Below are positions 19,185-27,817 of a DNA stretch of 64,000 nt, one piece after another. The notes below the pieces were generated by a model that was given only the letters and a program-made list of their open reading frames with translations, did not search any database and was not told where the DNA came from. Every line of letters starts with the position of its first letter. The stretch's first letter is position 1. The stretch is from contig NZ_CP159833.1 of the NCBI RefSeq assembly GCF_047730175.1, forward strand, positions 806,001 through 870,000. The letters are read 5' to 3'. A program made the translations under genes and the position numbers. Source of the stretch: Marifrigoribacter sp047730175 (GTDB lineage Bacteria > Bacteroidota > Bacteroidia > Flavobacteriales > Flavobacteriaceae).

Positions 19185-19885
19185 AAAATTTGATAGTACT
19201 CTTATTTATTAGTTTAACCTCTTTTTCTGTATTTCCACAAGGTATCGATGCAGCTTATAAACTTAGCGTTAGACATATAGAGATCTCCCAAATAAATGAA
19301 TTTGAAGGATTATCTGATGAAATCATAAAAAACATGGATGGTTCACCTTATGCAAATGATAATTTCATTTTGGGGAATATCTATGAAAATGGCAAATTAG
19401 TTAAAGAGAGTATATTGCTTAGGTATAATATTTTTTCAGATGAAATTGAAATTAAAAATCAAACAAATACTGAAAAATATACTGCATTATTAAAAAATCC
19501 AGACTTAACAATAAAAATATTAAATGAAGTTTATGTTTTTATTCCATTTAATGGATCTTTAGAAAAAGGTAATTATTTTAGCATAATCAGTACTGGAAAT
19601 AAGTTTGATTTATACAAAAAAACTACCATCACCTTTAAACAATCTCAAAAAGGAAAAACTTCGTATGAAAACGACACACCTGCAAAATTTATTACAAATA
19701 ATACGCTCTATTTAGTTTCAAAGGACACTAAGTTTTACGAGTTACCTAAAAGCAAATCCAAATTTTATAAGGTCTTTAAAACTAAAGAAAAAGAAATGAA
19801 AAGTTTTGCTAAAAAAAGCAAATTGAAAATAAAAAATGAGATAGATATAAAGCGTCTCCTTCAATACTATCACTCTATACTTTAA
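19181..19885 (+). CDS. Secreted protein of unknown function, tandem family member 1
   Basis: 234 residues with a signal peptide ending near FSVFPQ (about residue 20). I do not recognise a named function. The core matches the two following genes: GSPYANDNF, IYENGKL, LRYNIFSDEIEIKN, then KTSYENDTPAKF, LYLVSKD, ELPKSKSKF and a basic C-terminal helix ending in LLQYYHSIL. The pattern of short beta strands followed by a lysine-rich helix suggests a small periplasmic or cell-surface domain; there is no catalytic-looking motif and no sorting domain. The start overlaps the stop of the DUF255 lipoprotein by four bases (ATGA), so the two are translationally coupled. Confidence 0.75.
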   Translation: MKNLIVLLFISLTSFSVFPQGIDAAYKLSVRHIEISQINEFEGLSDEIIKNMDGSPYANDNFILGNIYENGKLVKESILLRYNIFSDEIEIKNQTNTEKYTALLKNPDLTIKILNEVYVFIPFNGSLEKGNYFSIISTGNKFDLYKKTTITFKQSQKGKTSYENDTPAKFITNNTLYLVSKDTKFYELPKSKSKFYKVFKTKEKEMKSFAKKSKLKIKNEIDIKRLLQYYHSIL

Positions 19886-20075
19886 CCCCTCAATTTAAAA
19901 AAAATCATAAAGTAAACTTTCTTCGGATTAGTTAATGTTTATAGGCGTTACCTATTGGACATTTATAAACAAATTTATTTACAATTGCTATATTATTAAT
20001 TTTATGTTAAATTAAAAAAAAGGCGTAGGGTAAATAGAATGTTAACTGTTTTATAAATCTATAATTAAAAAAAAA

Positions 20076-20768
20076 ATGAAAAAAAGAACCTCTCTTTATT
20101 ACTTAATATTACTAATAAGCTACACTGCTTCTTCTCAACAATCTTTCAATAATAATTTAGAAAGTGAATATATCTCGAACAAAACAATCAACTTAAAAGA
20201 AAATTCAAATGATTATACGGGATCTCCCTATTTTAATGAAGTGTTTATAAAAGGAAACATTTATAAAAATGGAGAATTATTGGCTACTAATAAAAGCCTT
20301 AGATATAATGCAAGTAAAGACGAATTTGAAATAAAAAATAGTCTAAATCCAACTAGCGATTTAGTTAAAACATTATTTAAGAAAAATAGCCTAAGTATTA
20401 AAATAGGGATTAAAGAGTTTGTATTTATTCGCCCAAATAGCACAAATACAGCAAATGGATATTTTCTATTATTACAAGAAGGTGAAAATATATCGTATTT
20501 AAAAAAGATTAAAAAGAAGTTTATACCAGGTAAAAAAGCATATAGCTCTATGGCGGTTAATACACAAGCAACATATAAAAGTGATGATGTATATTATTTG
20601 TTAAATAAAGAAGGAACATTATTTGAATTACCTAATTCGAAAAATGGAATAATTGAGACCTTTGGTTCCCATAAAAAAGAAATAAAAGCTTTTCTTAAAG
20701 AAAATAAGCTTAATATTAAAAAGGAAAAAGGGCTGAAAAAGGTTGTAGTATATTATAATTCATTATAA
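20076..20768 (+). CDS. Secreted protein of unknown function, tandem family member 2
   Basis: 230 residues; signal peptide MKKRTSLYYLILL...ASSQ, cut near residue 20. It aligns along its whole length with its neighbours: GSPYFNEVF, GNIYKNGEL, LRYNASKDEFEIKN, VYYLLNKEGTLFELPNSKNG, and the C-terminal basic helix IKAFLKENKLNIKKEKGL. It is separated from member 1 by 190 bases that hold no gene I can see, and it is followed by a very strong terminator, so it is probably transcribed alone. Function unknown. The sequence is strongly lysine- and asparagine-rich, in line with local AT content. Confidence 0.75.
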   Translation: MKKRTSLYYLILLISYTASSQQSFNNNLESEYISNKTINLKENSNDYTGSPYFNEVFIKGNIYKNGELLATNKSLRYNASKDEFEIKNSLNPTSDLVKTLFKKNSLSIKIGIKEFVFIRPNSTNTANGYFLLLQEGENISYLKKIKKKFIPGKKAYSSMAVNTQATYKSDDVYYLLNKEGTLFELPNSKNGIIETFGSHKKEIKAFLKENKLNIKKEKGLKKVVVYYNSL

Positions 20769-20786
20769 TATGCACCTTAATGGATT

Positions 20787-20825
20787 AAGGGGGTCGGTAT
20801 TTATAAATACCGACCCCCTTTTTAT
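20787..20825 (+). terminator. Strong terminator after tandem family member 2
   Basis: A perfect 34-base palindrome with 17-base arms (20787-20803 and 20804-20820), GC-rich at the base (AAGGGGGTCGG / CCGACCCCCTT), followed by TTT. It is the strongest hairpin noticed in the window. Confidence 0.92.
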
Positions 20826-20911
20826 AAATACAGGTTGAATAGACTTGTTTAAACCCTCATTCCTGTTTACTTTTACCATATAATAAATTGCTCATACTTA
20901 ATAAAAATACC

Positions 20912-21619
20912 ATGAATAAAAATATTTTAATATTTTCTTTACTAAGTATCATTTCATTTTCTGAAGTAAAAGCACAAAATGGAATGCAAACTAGAAAGAA
21001 TACAGTAATGTTTGAACATATTACTAGAAATAATTTAAACCTAGATTACTTAGATGTATACGAAGGAACTCCTTATAACAACCCAAACTTCTTAATTGGA
21101 GATATATATATTAACAATGAGAATACAGCTCCTAATACATCATTAAGATATAATATTTATGCTGATGAAATGGAGGTTAAAGAATATCCTAATGATGAAG
21201 AATCAGATTTAAAAGCTTTAACAAAATCTCCAGATATTTATGTTACGATAATTAATGATAAATTTGTATACATAGCAAAAACAGAAGGAATACCTGAAGG
21301 AGGTTACTTTTTAGAGTTACAAAAAGGAAAAAATGTAATGCTATATAAAAAGTTGATCAAAAAATATTATCCAGAGAAAAAAGCTAAAACATCATTCGAA
21401 AGAGATATTCCAGCTAACTTTAAAGACAAGCCTTTATATTATATAATGTCAAAAGATGGAAAAATGAATGAAGTTCCATCTTCAAAAAGCAAAACAATTA
21501 AAATGCTTAGTGAACTTAATAAAGGCATCAAATCTTATATTAAAACTAATAAAATTGACATCACAGAAGAAAAAGGATTAATTAAAGCCTTTAGATATTG
21601 CGATACTAATATGCTTTAA
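20912..21619 (+). CDS. Secreted protein of unknown function, tandem family member 3
   Basis: 235 residues from the ATG at 20912. The frame opens at a TTG at 20888, but MNKNILIFSLLSI begins a normal signal peptide ending at VKAQ. Shared family features are EGTPYNNPNF, GDIYINNE, LRYNIYADEMEVKE, GGYFLELQKGKN, LYYIMSKDGKMNEVPSSKSK and the final NKIDITEEKGLIKAFRY helix. Members 1-3 differ most in the linker after the signal peptide and least in the GTPY, LRYN and C-terminal helix blocks. Function unknown. Its own terminator follows, and a probable frameshifted peptide gene lies just beyond. Confidence 0.75.
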   Translation: MNKNILIFSLLSIISFSEVKAQNGMQTRKNTVMFEHITRNNLNLDYLDVYEGTPYNNPNFLIGDIYINNENTAPNTSLRYNIYADEMEVKEYPNDEESDLKALTKSPDIYVTIINDKFVYIAKTEGIPEGGYFLELQKGKNVMLYKKLIKKYYPEKKAKTSFERDIPANFKDKPLYYIMSKDGKMNEVPSSKSKTIKMLSELNKGIKSYIKTNKIDITEEKGLIKAFRYCDTNML

Positions 21620-21645
21620 AATCTTTTAAAGAATAAAATAAATAA

Positions 21646-21680
21646 CAAAAAAGGCAGCAAATAATTTGTTGCCTTTTTTT
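21646..21680. terminator. Bidirectional terminator after tandem family member 3
   Basis: The stem AAGGCAGCAAAT/ATTTGTTGCCTT (one G-U pair) is flanked by an A-run on the left and a T-run on the right. It can stop transcription from member 3 and also from the converging tsaB operon about 230 bases away. Confidence 0.85.
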
Positions 21681-21712
21681 ATTTGCAAATTTATAATATG
21701 AATAAATAGCAT

Positions 21713-21918
21713 ATGAAAAGTATTACATATTAATAATTTTTGTTTGTTTAACAGAATTAACTTTAGCTCAAAATGAAATTAAAGCTATTATTGTAGGTGA
21801 AGATTATATAACAACAAGTACTAGAAGATTAATAAATGATGATTTAGATATAACTGATGAAAATATTTTTATAAAAATAGTACGTTATTTCGATTCAATG
21901 AAAGATGCTAATTGGTAA
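21713..21918 (+). pseudogene. Frameshifted small secreted-peptide gene
   Basis: Reading from 21716, one frame encodes a textbook signal peptide (KYYILIIFVCLTELTLAQ) and then about 48 residues (NEIKAIIVGEDYITTSTRR to YFDSMKDANW) before TAA at 21916-21918. No start codon lies in that frame. The only nearby ATG (21713) is followed by AAAAG and is one base out of frame, ending after six codons. One extra A in that run would restore M-K-K-Y-Y-I-L, a normal start. This looks like a one-base deletion, or a slippage-prone run, at the very start of a ~67-residue secreted peptide. The 3' end overlaps the tsaB 3' end by 11 bases. It does not resemble the three paralogs upstream. Confidence 0.5.
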
Positions 21919-22567
21919 CAAAATCTTTTAAATAATAAGGTTCAAAATAGGCGACATCTTCGATGTCGCTTTTTTTATACTTTTTTTCTGCTAATAAAGC
22001 CATTTCATTAGAGGATGGCATTCTATCTTCAACAAAATTAGCATTCTTATGGGAACATAGCGTTTTAAATTTTTCAACACCATCCCCTATAAAAAAAACG
22101 GTATCATCATTTAAATACTCCGCAAAGGATTCTTGGTCTAGCACTTCAGCTCTAGTTTCCCTAACTTCGATAACATCATTATCATAAACCGAAGAATATA
22201 CTTCCATTCTACGCGCATCTAGCATCGAAACAATTATTCCATTTTCAATTTGCAATTGATTTGCCAATATCTCTAATGTTGGAATAGATATTAAAGGGAT
22301 ACCTAAAGCAAAACAAAGCCCTTTTGCGGCTGAAACTCCTATTCGAAGTCCAGTATAGGACCCTGGACCTTTACTTACTGCTATTGCATCTAAATTAGCT
22401 TTTGTGATTTTATTTTCGATTAATAATTCCTCAATAAAAACATGCAGCCTTTCAGCATGGGAATAGTGTTTGCTATTATCTTCTTTTAAAGCAACAATGC
22501 TTCCATTAACTGAAAGCCCTACAGAACAGTTTGTTGTCGATGTTTCAAGACATAATATGATTGCCAT
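21908..22567 (-). CDS. tsaB: tRNA threonylcarbamoyladenosine biosynthesis protein TsaB
   Basis: 219 residues of the ASKHA fold. ILCLETSTTNCSVGL forms the N-terminal phosphate-binding loop, then KHYSHAERLHVFIEELL and VSKGPGSYTGLRIGVSAAKGLCFALGIPL, the block typical of TsaB. TsaB is the non-catalytic partner of TsaD in making t6A37 on ANN-decoding tRNAs. Its start overlaps the stop of the upstream efflux adaptor as TAATG, so a housekeeping gene rides at the end of an efflux operon. Its 3' end is overlapped by a degenerate small gene on the other strand. Length is usual for Bacteroidota. Confidence 0.94.
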   Translation of the reverse strand: MAIILCLETSTTNCSVGLSVNGSIVALKEDNSKHYSHAERLHVFIEELLIENKITKANLDAIAVSKGPGSYTGLRIGVSAAKGLCFALGIPLISIPTLEILANQLQIENGIIVSMLDARRMEVYSSVYDNDVIEVRETRAEVLDQESFAEYLNDDTVFFIGDGVEKFKTLCSHKNANFVEDRMPSSNEMALLAEKKYKKSDIEDVAYFEPYYLKDFVTN

Positions 22568-23856
22568 TATCCCTCTTCTTTATCGCTTTCTCCTTCTTCG
22601 GAAGAAATTTGTTCAATCTTATCTCCTGGTTTTAATGATTTTGTTACCACAGTATAAGGACCTGTAACCACCTCATCATCTTCAGTTAATCCTGAAATAA
22701 TTTCAATGTTAGAATCGTCTTGAATTCCAGTTGTAACTATACGTAGTTTTGCTTCATTGCCATTTTTAACAAAAACACATTCAAACTTTTCTACATTTTC
22801 AGCTTTAGTTTTTTTAACCACAATCTTTTTAGAAGAAGAGGTATCTGTTTTAATAACAATAGCACTAATCGGCACTCCTATAATTTTTTCCTTTTTATCT
22901 GTAATTACATCTACAGTTGCAGTCATACCAGGTCTAAATGGAGAATAATGTTCTGGTTTACCTTTGGTTAAATCAATATAAGATTCTGGAACTATTCTAA
23001 CTTTTACCTTAAAATTGGTTACCTGATCTACAGACGCAGCGTTTTCAGCAGAATTTGCAATTTCAGTAACAATTCCTTTAAATTCTCTTTTTAAATATGC
23101 ATCCACTTCAACAATGGTAGAATCACCAATATTTACTTTTACAATATCGGTTTCATTTACATCTACCTCAACCTCCATATTATCTAAATTAGCAACTCTT
23201 ACTATTTCAGTTCCTGCCATTTGTGCTGTTCCAACAACTCGCTCTCCAAGTTCGACAGACAATTTTGAAATGGTACCATCCATAGGTGCATATATCGAAG
23301 TACGAGACAAATTATCTTTTGATTGTTTTACCGTTGACGCTGCACTTTGAACATTGTAATACATCGATTGTACACTCGCTTGCGCTCTTTCGTAATCTGC
23401 GATTGCATTATCCCAATCTGATTTTGAAATTACACCTTTTTCAAATAAGGCTTTACTACGATCGTAATTGGATTTTGAATTTTTAAGACTTGCTTCTGCT
23501 TGAGCTAATTGAGCTCTCATATTCTGTAATCCAGATTGTGATTGGTTAACAACTGCTTGAATTAAATCGGGATTAATTTTAACTAATAAATCTCCCTTTT
23601 TAACTTGCTGTCCTTCTTTTATTGGCAGTTCAATAATTTCACCTGAGACTTCAGAAGAAAGTTTTACTTCTATTTCTGGTTGAATTTTACCTGTAGCAGC
23701 AACAGTTTCAATTATATCCATTAACTCAATTTTGGTAATTTCTACTTCTTTAAAGTGTCCACTTTTACCAAACCACCCTTGTTTTTTACCAAACATCAAT
23801 AAAATCAATAGAATTACAACTATTGAACCTAACCAAATAAGTGTTTTTTTCTTCAT
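22567..23856 (-). CDS. Periplasmic adaptor (HlyD/MacA-type membrane fusion protein)
   Basis: 429 residues: an N-terminal membrane anchor (LIWLGSIVVILLILLMFG), a lipoyl/barrel-sandwich half (TGKIQPEIEVKLSSEVSGEI), a long alpha hairpin (about residues 100-170, many Q, A, S and K), the second lipoyl half (TSIYAPMDGTISKLSVELGERV), a beta-barrel, a membrane-proximal domain, and an acidic tail (EEGESDKEEG). It should bridge an inner membrane ABC permease to TolC. It is the second adaptor in this operon, placed after TolC (2-base gap) and overlapping tsaB by one base. Whether it works with the operon's permeases or a different one cannot be read here. Confidence 0.92.
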   Translation of the reverse strand: MKKKTLIWLGSIVVILLILLMFGKKQGWFGKSGHFKEVEITKIELMDIIETVAATGKIQPEIEVKLSSEVSGEIIELPIKEGQQVKKGDLLVKINPDLIQAVVNQSQSGLQNMRAQLAQAEASLKNSKSNYDRSKALFEKGVISKSDWDNAIADYERAQASVQSMYYNVQSAASTVKQSKDNLSRTSIYAPMDGTISKLSVELGERVVGTAQMAGTEIVRVANLDNMEVEVDVNETDIVKVNIGDSTIVEVDAYLKREFKGIVTEIANSAENAASVDQVTNFKVKVRIVPESYIDLTKGKPEHYSPFRPGMTATVDVITDKKEKIIGVPISAIVIKTDTSSSKKIVVKKTKAENVEKFECVFVKNGNEAKLRIVTTGIQDDSNIEIISGLTEDDEVVTGPYTVVTKSLKPGDKIEQISSEEGESDKEEG

Positions 23857-23858
23857 AT

Positions 23859-25304
23859 CTAAAATTTAAGTTCTGTTGCAGGCACTCCAAAATATAATTC
23901 TAATACTTTCAATTTAAAAATATAATCATATTTAGAGCGATTTTCTTCTATTTGTGCATTGTCATATCTCAATTTAGATTGACTAAAATCGAATGCGTTT
24001 GTTAATCCAACATCGTATCGATCTTTTGCGTATTGATATGCTAATTTTTGAGATTCTAATGCAGCTAAAGCTGCCTCATATGATTTTAAAGCTCCTTTAG
24101 AGTCAACGAATGCTTGATATACATTAGATTCTAAATCGAGTGTAGCTTGCTCTAATCTAAACTCACTTCGTAAAACGTTTACCTTGCTACGTTTTACATT
24201 ATTGCGGGCTGAAAACCCATTAAAAACAGGTACATTTAAAGACACACCATAAGAGATACCATCATTTAAATATAGTTGTTCTCCATAAGGCAAGGGGTTT
24301 AATTCTTCAATAATAGTATTAGAAAAAGTACCTACCACATTTTGTCCAGTAGATTCTACTATACCAATATCACTTGTAATTAATGGATTGTCAGTATCTA
24401 CACCTTGTACAAATCTATTAGAACCAGATTCACGGGTATTGTAATTAAAGAAACCGCTTAGAGAAGGTAAATAAGAACTTTTTGCAATTTGTAGGTCTTT
24501 CTCAGCTAATTCTACATTTTTTTCAGCAATCTTAACTTCGTATCTATTTTCTTTAGCTGCTTCAATCACTTCATCCACATTTTTTGAAGAAAATCCATCA
24601 TCAATGATATTGTAATTATCATCAACTATATCAAAAGAAGGATAATCTTTAACTAACAATAATTGTGCTAAACTAATAAGAGAAATTGTTACTGTATTTT
24701 CAGCCACAGCAATTCGTTGTTTTTCACTAGCATTAGTCGCTTGAATTTCTAATAAATCTCCTCTTGGAAGTACTCCAGCATCTACTAAATCTTGTGTCCT
24801 CTTTATTTGCTCTAGGGTTACTTCATTTTGAGATTGAATGACTTTTAAATTTGCCTTATTTAAAAGCACTTGTAAAAAACTATTGGCTACAAATAAAGCA
24901 ATATCATCTTGCATTTTATCAAGATTATATTGTGAAGCCAATTGCGATAGCTTGGCTCTTTGAAATTGTCGGTGATTACGTAAACCATTAAATATATTAA
25001 CCCCTGCACTAAAACTATACGATGAGTTTCTTGAGGTTTGAGTTTCTAATACTCCCGTTGTAATATTTTGAGTTAAACCTGTATTCCATGAATTTGAAGC
25101 AGAAGCATTCAAATTAGGAAAAAAGTTACCAAAGGCATCGCTTTTTTCTATATCTGAAAGTTGAACGTCTAATTCAGATTGTTTCACTGAAATATTATTT
25201 TTTAATGCATACTCAACACATTCTTGTAAGGTCCATTTTTTATTTTGAGCACTTACAGAAAAACCGATGCTGAGGAATAAAAATATAATTACTAACTTCT
25301 TCAT
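23859..25304 (-). CDS. TolC-family outer membrane efflux protein
   Basis: 481 residues. The signal peptide ends near FSVSAQ, then WTLQECVEYALKNNISVKQ, the standard first helix of TolC-type outer membrane factors. Two repeats of the outer membrane efflux domain follow, each with a long coiled coil and a short beta segment. The second repeat is seen from about residue 265 (RYEVKIAEKNVELAEKDLQIAKSSYLPSL style). The protein should form a trimeric outer membrane exit duct for the ABC permeases and adaptors in the same operon. It lies 61 bases after the first adaptor and 2 bases before the second. Confidence 0.94.
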   Translation of the reverse strand: MKKLVIIFLFLSIGFSVSAQNKKWTLQECVEYALKNNISVKQSELDVQLSDIEKSDAFGNFFPNLNASASNSWNTGLTQNITTGVLETQTSRNSSYSFSAGVNIFNGLRNHRQFQRAKLSQLASQYNLDKMQDDIALFVANSFLQVLLNKANLKVIQSQNEVTLEQIKRTQDLVDAGVLPRGDLLEIQATNASEKQRIAVAENTVTISLISLAQLLLVKDYPSFDIVDDNYNIIDDGFSSKNVDEVIEAAKENRYEVKIAEKNVELAEKDLQIAKSSYLPSLSGFFNYNTRESGSNRFVQGVDTDNPLITSDIGIVESTGQNVVGTFSNTIIEELNPLPYGEQLYLNDGISYGVSLNVPVFNGFSARNNVKRSKVNVLRSEFRLEQATLDLESNVYQAFVDSKGALKSYEAALAALESQKLAYQYAKDRYDVGLTNAFDFSQSKLRYDNAQIEENRSKYDYIFKLKVLELYFGVPATELKF

Positions 25305-25365
25305 ATTAATTGTTGTTGTTGAATTTGTCTTTTAAATGTTAAAATTGTTACAAAAATTGTTACAA

Positions 25366-26526
25366 TTATTGACCTCCCCATTGATTAGCAGGCTTTAATT
25401 GATTCCAAACTTTTATTTTATCCTCTATCGAAACACCGCTTTTTACTTCTACATTGATCCCGTCACTTATTCCTAGCTCTATATCTCTTCGTTCAAAATC
25501 TTGATCCCCTACTTCTAACTCAACATAGGGTTTTTGGGTTTTAACATCGTATTGAATGAGTGCTTCCTTTAATGTCAAGACACTGTCTGCTCGAGCTAGA
25601 ATAATCGAAGCATTAGCACTTAAGCCTGCTCTAATAAAAGTGGTATCTAGTATGTTAAGTGTTCCTTTTATTTCAAATTGAATCGCTCCATTTTCACTTA
25701 CTCCTTTTGGAGCAATATAATCCAAGATGGCATCAAACTTCTTATTTTCAATGGCACCTACCGTAATTTCTAATGGTAAATTTTCTTTTATTTTACCCAC
25801 CTCACTTTCATCTACTTTACCTTCAAAAATCATTTCATCTACATTAGCCAAGATTGCTATTGTTGTACCATCATTAAAATTATTTGATTCGATAACCTGA
25901 TTTCCTGTTTTCACTGGAATATCCAATACCATCCCAGATACTGTTGCTCTAATCTCTGTATTAGCTGAAGCGCCCAAACCTCTTGTAGTTCCTGTTTTTA
26001 CAATATCAAACGTTTGTTGCGCACCAGACAAACTTACTTTCTCCTGATTGTATCGCTGTTGAGCCTGATTATAACTCAACTTAGCTCTGTCAAATTCGTT
26101 CGCAGAAACCACTCCTTTTTCGAATAGTCCCTTTTGCCTATTATATATACTTTTTTCACTTTCCAATGCTAAACGGGCTGTCTCCACCTGGGTTCTTACT
26201 GAATTAATATTATTCTTAGCACTGCTAAGAGAATTCACATTGGGAACAACTTTAACTTTTGCAATAAGATCTCCAGCTTTGATAACATCACCTGCTTCTA
26301 CGAATATTTCATCAATAATTCCAGAAATATTCGGTTTAATGAGGATCTCCTCCTTAGGCACAATACTACCCGTTGCCACTGTCTTTTTAATAATACTCCC
26401 TTTGGATGCTGACTCCGTAGCATACGTCACTGGGTCTTCTTGATTTTTTTGATAGAGATAGTATACACCACCTACACAGCTTAAGACTATAAGGGCTAGT
26501 ACTATAATGGTTCCAATTCGTTTCAT
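25366..26526 (-). CDS. Periplasmic adaptor (MacA-like membrane fusion protein) of the ABC efflux operon
   Basis: 386 residues with an N-terminal membrane anchor (IGTIIVLALIVLSCVGGVYYLY). The first lipoyl half includes TGSIVPKEEILIKPNISGII, followed by an alpha hairpin at about 100-165, the second lipoyl half (EIRATVSGMVLDIPVKTGNQV), then a beta-barrel and membrane-proximal domain. It follows the two MacB-like permease genes by 30 bases and precedes TolC, so it is the most likely dedicated adaptor of this exporter. The hairpin is short, which is usual for MacA-type proteins that meet TolC tip-to-tip. Substrate unknown. Confidence 0.92.
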   Translation of the reverse strand: MKRIGTIIVLALIVLSCVGGVYYLYQKNQEDPVTYATESASKGSIIKKTVATGSIVPKEEILIKPNISGIIDEIFVEAGDVIKAGDLIAKVKVVPNVNSLSSAKNNINSVRTQVETARLALESEKSIYNRQKGLFEKGVVSANEFDRAKLSYNQAQQRYNQEKVSLSGAQQTFDIVKTGTTRGLGASANTEIRATVSGMVLDIPVKTGNQVIESNNFNDGTTIAILANVDEMIFEGKVDESEVGKIKENLPLEITVGAIENKKFDAILDYIAPKGVSENGAIQFEIKGTLNILDTTFIRAGLSANASIILARADSVLTLKEALIQYDVKTQKPYVELEVGDQDFERRDIELGISDGINVEVKSGVSIEDKIKVWNQLKPANQWGGQ

Positions 26527-26556
26527 ATGAGTAATTGATTATTAATAATTATATAT

Positions 26557-27816
26557 TTAATCGGTTCGCAAAGCGTCCACGGGTTTCATTTTTGTAGCGC
26601 GAACAGCTGGGATAAGTCCAGCTAAGACTCCAGAGATAATTAATATAATGAAGGCAGTTACTACAACACCAATTTTTACTGAAGGGTTTGCAAAGTTTTT
26701 AACAGGACCAACGCTATCTAAAATAGTATTCATTATCCAGATTAAAAAGGAGGCAAAAGCGATTCCTGCCATTCCAGAAATTATGGTCAAAAATATTGAT
26801 TCCTGTAAAATTTGTAATCTAATATTCCATGGGGTGGCTCCCAAGGCTCGTCTTACACCAATTTCCTTGGTTCGTTCTTTTACAACGATAAGCATAATAT
26901 TACTAATTCCAATGGCTCCAGAAATTAATACCAAAGCTCCAACCACATATCCAACCAATGATAGAATGGTAAACAATCCACTTATTCGTGCAAATTGTTC
27001 GGCCAAATCAAAACTTCCTATGGCTCTTTTATCATCAGGATGTATATTTCTTTGCTCACGCATAGTAGCCATAATTTTTGGCTTCAATCTTGTTATACTT
27101 GTATTATCATGAGCTGTTATTGCCATCCAACCAACATTATTCGCCCTATTAAACGCTTGCCCAAATGTAGTAAATGGTACATAGATGGTATTGCTCTCGT
27201 CTTGACTGTCCCCATTACTATTACCCATCTTAAACGTACCTACTACTAAAAAATTAATTCCATTAATTTTGATATAGGTGTCAATGACTTGTTCTCCCTT
27301 ATCGTATAGACCATTAATCACATCCTTTCCAATTACGGCAACTTTTCTTTTTTCTTCAATATCACCATAACTTAAAAACCGTCCCTCCATAATATCCATG
27401 GGTTGTTGTTTTATAAACTCTGGATAATCGCCATAAATACTAAAAGCACCCGACTTCTCATTTCTTATCACATTATTGGCTCCTCGAAATCCACCTAGCT
27501 GGTTTCTGGGAGACACATACTTAAGCTCAGGTATCTGCTCTTTCAAAACCTCAACATCCTCCGTTTTAAAATTGAAACGTCGTCCTTTAGGAAGTCCTTT
27601 ATAAGGCATTGAAGTTCCTTGTGTCCACATAAAAATAGAATTGGTTGCAAAATCACCAAAATCTGCTTGAACACCGTTCCGTAATCCATTGGTAAGAGCT
27701 AAAAGTGTAACCAGGATAAAAATACCCCAGAACACACCAAAAGCAGTAAGAAAAGTTCTTACTTTATTTGCGTTCAACGCCTCTAATATTTCGTTCCAAC
27801 GATCCTTGTTAAACAT
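26557..27816 (-). CDS. ABC transporter permease, MacB/FtsX type (second permease)
   Basis: 419 residues. An N-terminal membrane helix (VRTFLTAFGVFWGIFILVTLLALTNG) is followed by a large periplasmic MacB-PCD domain (about 50-280). Three membrane helices close the protein, with the FtsX signature around ISNIMLIVVKERTKEIGVRRALGATPWNI. No ATPase domain is fused; the ATP-binding subunit is encoded two genes upstream. It starts one base after the preceding permease gene, which has the same architecture, so the two may form a heterodimer. MacB-type exporters move substrate from the periplasm through TolC by mechanotransmission. Substrate unknown. Confidence 0.93.
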   Translation of the reverse strand: MFNKDRWNEILEALNANKVRTFLTAFGVFWGIFILVTLLALTNGLRNGVQADFGDFATNSIFMWTQGTSMPYKGLPKGRRFNFKTEDVEVLKEQIPELKYVSPRNQLGGFRGANNVIRNEKSGAFSIYGDYPEFIKQQPMDIMEGRFLSYGDIEEKRKVAVIGKDVINGLYDKGEQVIDTYIKINGINFLVVGTFKMGNSNGDSQDESNTIYVPFTTFGQAFNRANNVGWMAITAHDNTSITRLKPKIMATMREQRNIHPDDKRAIGSFDLAEQFARISGLFTILSLVGYVVGALVLISGAIGISNIMLIVVKERTKEIGVRRALGATPWNIRLQILQESIFLTIISGMAGIAFASFLIWIMNTILDSVGPVKNFANPSVKIGVVVTAFIILIISGVLAGLIPAVRATKMKPVDALRTD

Positions 27817-27817
27817 A

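Noticed and set aside
19936..19970. Inverted repeat GTTTATA/TATAAAC in the gap after secreted-family member 1
   Set aside because: Only 7 AT-rich base pairs with a loop over 20 bases and no T-run; expected by chance.
21706..21735. Use of ATA or ATT as start codon to rescue the small secreted peptide
   Set aside because: Such starts are very rare in bacteria; a one-base indel in the A-run next to the ATG explains the sequence more simply.
26648..27112. A 154-codon plus-strand frame antisense to the second permease
   Set aside because: It mirrors the codon pattern of the well-supported permease on the other strand and encodes no recognisable domain.
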